Assembly: GCA_944325295.1 (NCBI GenBank)
Contig: CALUZL010000059.1
Span: 1 to 16,009 of the forward strand
DNA: 16,009 bases
Direction of reading: 5' to 3'
DNA from: an uncultured Erysipelotrichaceae bacterium
Lineage (GTDB): Bacteria > Bacillota_I > Bacilli_A > Erysipelotrichales > Erysipelotrichaceae
The position numbers and the translations under genes are program-made. Position 1 is the stretch's first letter, and each line of letters begins with the position of its first letter. Positions 15,038 to 16,009 of this stretch are shown piece by piece. The notes beneath the pieces are model-generated. The model saw nothing but the letters and a program-made list of their open reading frames with translations, had not been told where the DNA came from and did no database searches.

Positions 15038-15085
15038 CAAAATAAAAAGGAGGAGGGAGACAAGGACTAGGTCTCTTACTCCCTC
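15038..15085 (-). terminator. Probable terminator of the surface-protein gene
   Basis: Read on the minus strand, GAGGGAG (15085-15079) and CTCCCTC (15059-15053) form a 7-bp outer stem. GAGAC/GTCTC (15075-15071 / 15061-15057) can pair inside it as a partly competing stem. The structure is followed by CTCCTTTTTATTTT, a T-rich tail. It lies about 57 nt after the stop of the surface-protein gene. The loop is larger and less regular than in the ssrA terminator. Confidence 0.6.
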
Positions 15086-15118
15086 ACATCCCTTCACGGT
15101 ATATTTAAATTATACCAT

Positions 15119-15143
15119 AACAATCTATATGAAGATAGATGTT
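15119..15143 (-). repeat. Small hairpin overlapping the surface-protein stop codon
   Basis: AACAATCTAT (15119-15128) and ATAGATGTT (15135-15143) pair with one bulged A around a 6-nt loop. The arm overlaps the TAA stop of the surface-protein gene. It may protect the mRNA 3' end; it lacks a T tract, so it is not itself a terminator. Confidence 0.35.
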
Positions 15144-16009
15144 ATTTAACAGAAGTATCGACGATGACCAATTCTTGTCTGATACAAGCTTTCTGGTCTT
15201 CACTCCAGATCCAGCCTGATCCAAGTTTCTCTTCACAGGTAACGACACCATCTTTATTGGCATCATCTGGATCATAGACTTTTTCTGGTTTACTTTGGGA
15301 TGATGGTTTATCATCATCGGGATCTGATGGTGTTGTCTTGGCTGTTACAGTTATTTCACAGGTTGCTTTGATAGTTGAATCGGCATTGGAAGTTACGGTT
15401 ATGGTTGTTATGCCAGGGCTTAATGCTTTTACAGCACCGTTTTGGTCAACAGTTGCAACAGTTTCATTATTAGATGACCATGTAACGCTTTTATCATCGG
15501 CATCAACTGGCGTGAATGTAACATTTAGTTTTAATGTTTCGCCAATAGTTAATGTTTTTGATGTGATGTCTAATGTAATTATCTGTAATGGCTCTTTTTC
15601 TAAATGATAATAGCCATCAGACCAAAGATAGACATGTGTATCTGCTTTGATGTGACAAGCAGGGCGCACGCCATTCGAGATCGACGGGGAGTTGATCTTC
15701 AACAAACCATCAGAGTTCACGTAACAGACGTACGACGACGAAAAGTGCGGCGTTCTTAACCACCAGAAATAGGCAAAGCCGTTATCTAATCTACAGGCAA
15801 CGCGATCATCATTACTGTTAAAACCAATATTCGTGCCTTCTTTGCCATCGTTTTCTAAACCGACCTCAGTTGCTGATAATAAGAAAAACCTATCTGTTAG
15901 ATTATAATAAGAATCGGTTAAAGTGTTTTCGGTGCTATATGTTGTTTCTTCTACATGCGATAATTCATCTTGAGTAAAGTTATTTAAGAAACCTGTTGTT
16001 AAGTATGTT
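15142..16009 (-). CDS. Secreted surface protein: DUF6273 + BIG2 domain + EF-hand loop + C-terminal Cys module (5' end outside window)
   Basis: 288 residues are visible, open through the right edge; no start is reached, and the internal GTG at 15720 is not the start. From the N-terminal side: a DUF6273-type domain (FLNNFTQDEL, then FFLLSATEVGL, then YFWWLRTPHFSSSYVCYVN, then GVRPACHI); a bacterial Ig-like BIG2 domain (about 15310-15580, with LDITSKTLTIGETLKLNVTF, VTWSSNNETVATVDQNGAV and GITTITVTS); a Ser/Pro/Asp linker (PSDPDDDKPSSQSKP); a canonical calcium EF-hand loop (15229-15264); and CEEKLGSGWIWSEDQKAC with two cysteines, ending VDTSVK. No LPxTG motif, TM anchor or SLH domain is seen at the C-terminus. 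DUF6273 and BIG2 occur in large secreted or surface proteins of gut Firmicutes; function here is probably adhesion or display. It is separated from the glycan operon by ssrA and has a different base composition. Confidence 0.85.
   Translation of the reverse strand, partial: TYLTTGFLNNFTQDELSHVEETTYSTENTLTDSYYNLTDRFFLLSATEVGLENDGKEGTNIGFNSNDDRVACRLDNGFAYFWWLRTPHFSSSYVCYVNSDGLLKINSPSISNGVRPACHIKADTHVYLWSDGYYHLEKEPLQIITLDITSKTLTIGETLKLNVTFTPVDADDKSVTWSSNNETVATVDQNGAVKALSPGITTITVTSNADSTIKATCEITVTAKTTPSDPDDDKPSSQSKPEKVYDPDDANKDGVVTCEEKLGSGWIWSEDQKACIRQELVIVDTSVK

Noticed and set aside
15105..15317. 70-aa minus-strand open frame in another frame at the end of the surface-protein gene
   Set aside because: It overlaps the BIG2/EF-hand protein out of frame, and that protein's domains are clear. 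Nothing supports the alternative.
15142..15720. Surface protein starting at the GTG at 15720
   Set aside because: The frame continues without a stop to the right edge and the upstream residues complete the DUF6273 domain (for example YFWWLRTPHFSSS), so the gene is longer and partial.
1..16009. CRISPR array, tRNA cluster, prophage or toxin-antitoxin pair
   Set aside because: No regularly spaced direct repeats, no cloverleaf apart from the tmRNA acceptor/T arm, no phage structural or integrase genes and no small gene pair were found on either strand.

Overview
The window looks like chromosomal DNA of a low-to-mid GC Gram-positive bacterium (Bacillota, perhaps Erysipelotrichia). The reasons are: a one-piece tmRNA with an Asn-rich tag ending LAFAA, an LTA-synthase-like phosphotransferase, an apparent three-TM LCP-type protein, a DUF6273/BIG2 surface protein, and strong AGGAGG-type ribosome binding sites. 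The class-level guess is an inference. No outer-membrane genes are seen.

Layout. Thirteen genes run on the minus strand from about 14415 down to the left edge, most of them overlapping by 1-8 nt or separated by 1-8 nt, so they read as one long operon with possible internal promoters near 6780 and 1090. In transcription order they are: a DUF6056/GT-C-like membrane glycosyltransferase; rfbA and rfbB (dTDP-4-keto-6-deoxyglucose formation); two paralogous GT2 glycosyltransferases; a GT4 glycosyltransferase; glf (UDP-galactofuranose formation); an LTA-synthase-like phosphoglycerol or phospho-substituent transferase; a GtrB-like polyprenyl-phosphate hexose synthase; an MBOAT acyltransferase and its SGNH-like partner; a membrane-anchored protein of unknown function; and the N-terminal part of a probable LCP ligase. 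Divergent from this operon, on the plus strand, is ssrA (tmRNA, 14474-14821) with its own promoter and terminator. After ssrA comes about 275 bp of non-coding DNA with faint signs of an old insertion-sequence end. Last is a minus-strand surface protein (DUF6273 + BIG2 + EF-hand loop + C-terminal two-cysteine module) whose N-terminus lies beyond the right edge.

How it fits together (inference). The cytosolic enzymes supply nucleotide sugars and build a glycan containing a 6-deoxyhexose and galactofuranose on a lipid carrier. Outside the membrane the polymer could be decorated three ways: by hexose (GtrB plus the GT-C-like protein), by glycerol phosphate (the LtaS-like enzyme), and by acyl groups (MBOAT plus SGNH). 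It could then be attached to peptidoglycan by the LCP-like protein. The gene set is that of a wall teichoic-acid-like or rhamnan-like glycopolymer with unusually heavy extracytoplasmic tailoring. The priming transferase, flippase or ABC exporter and rmlC/rmlD are not in this window.

Other signals: GATC is several-fold over-represented in the operon but absent from the tmRNA; two or three genes have a -10-like hexamer immediately before their start codon; and the operon promoter overlaps the ssrA promoter.
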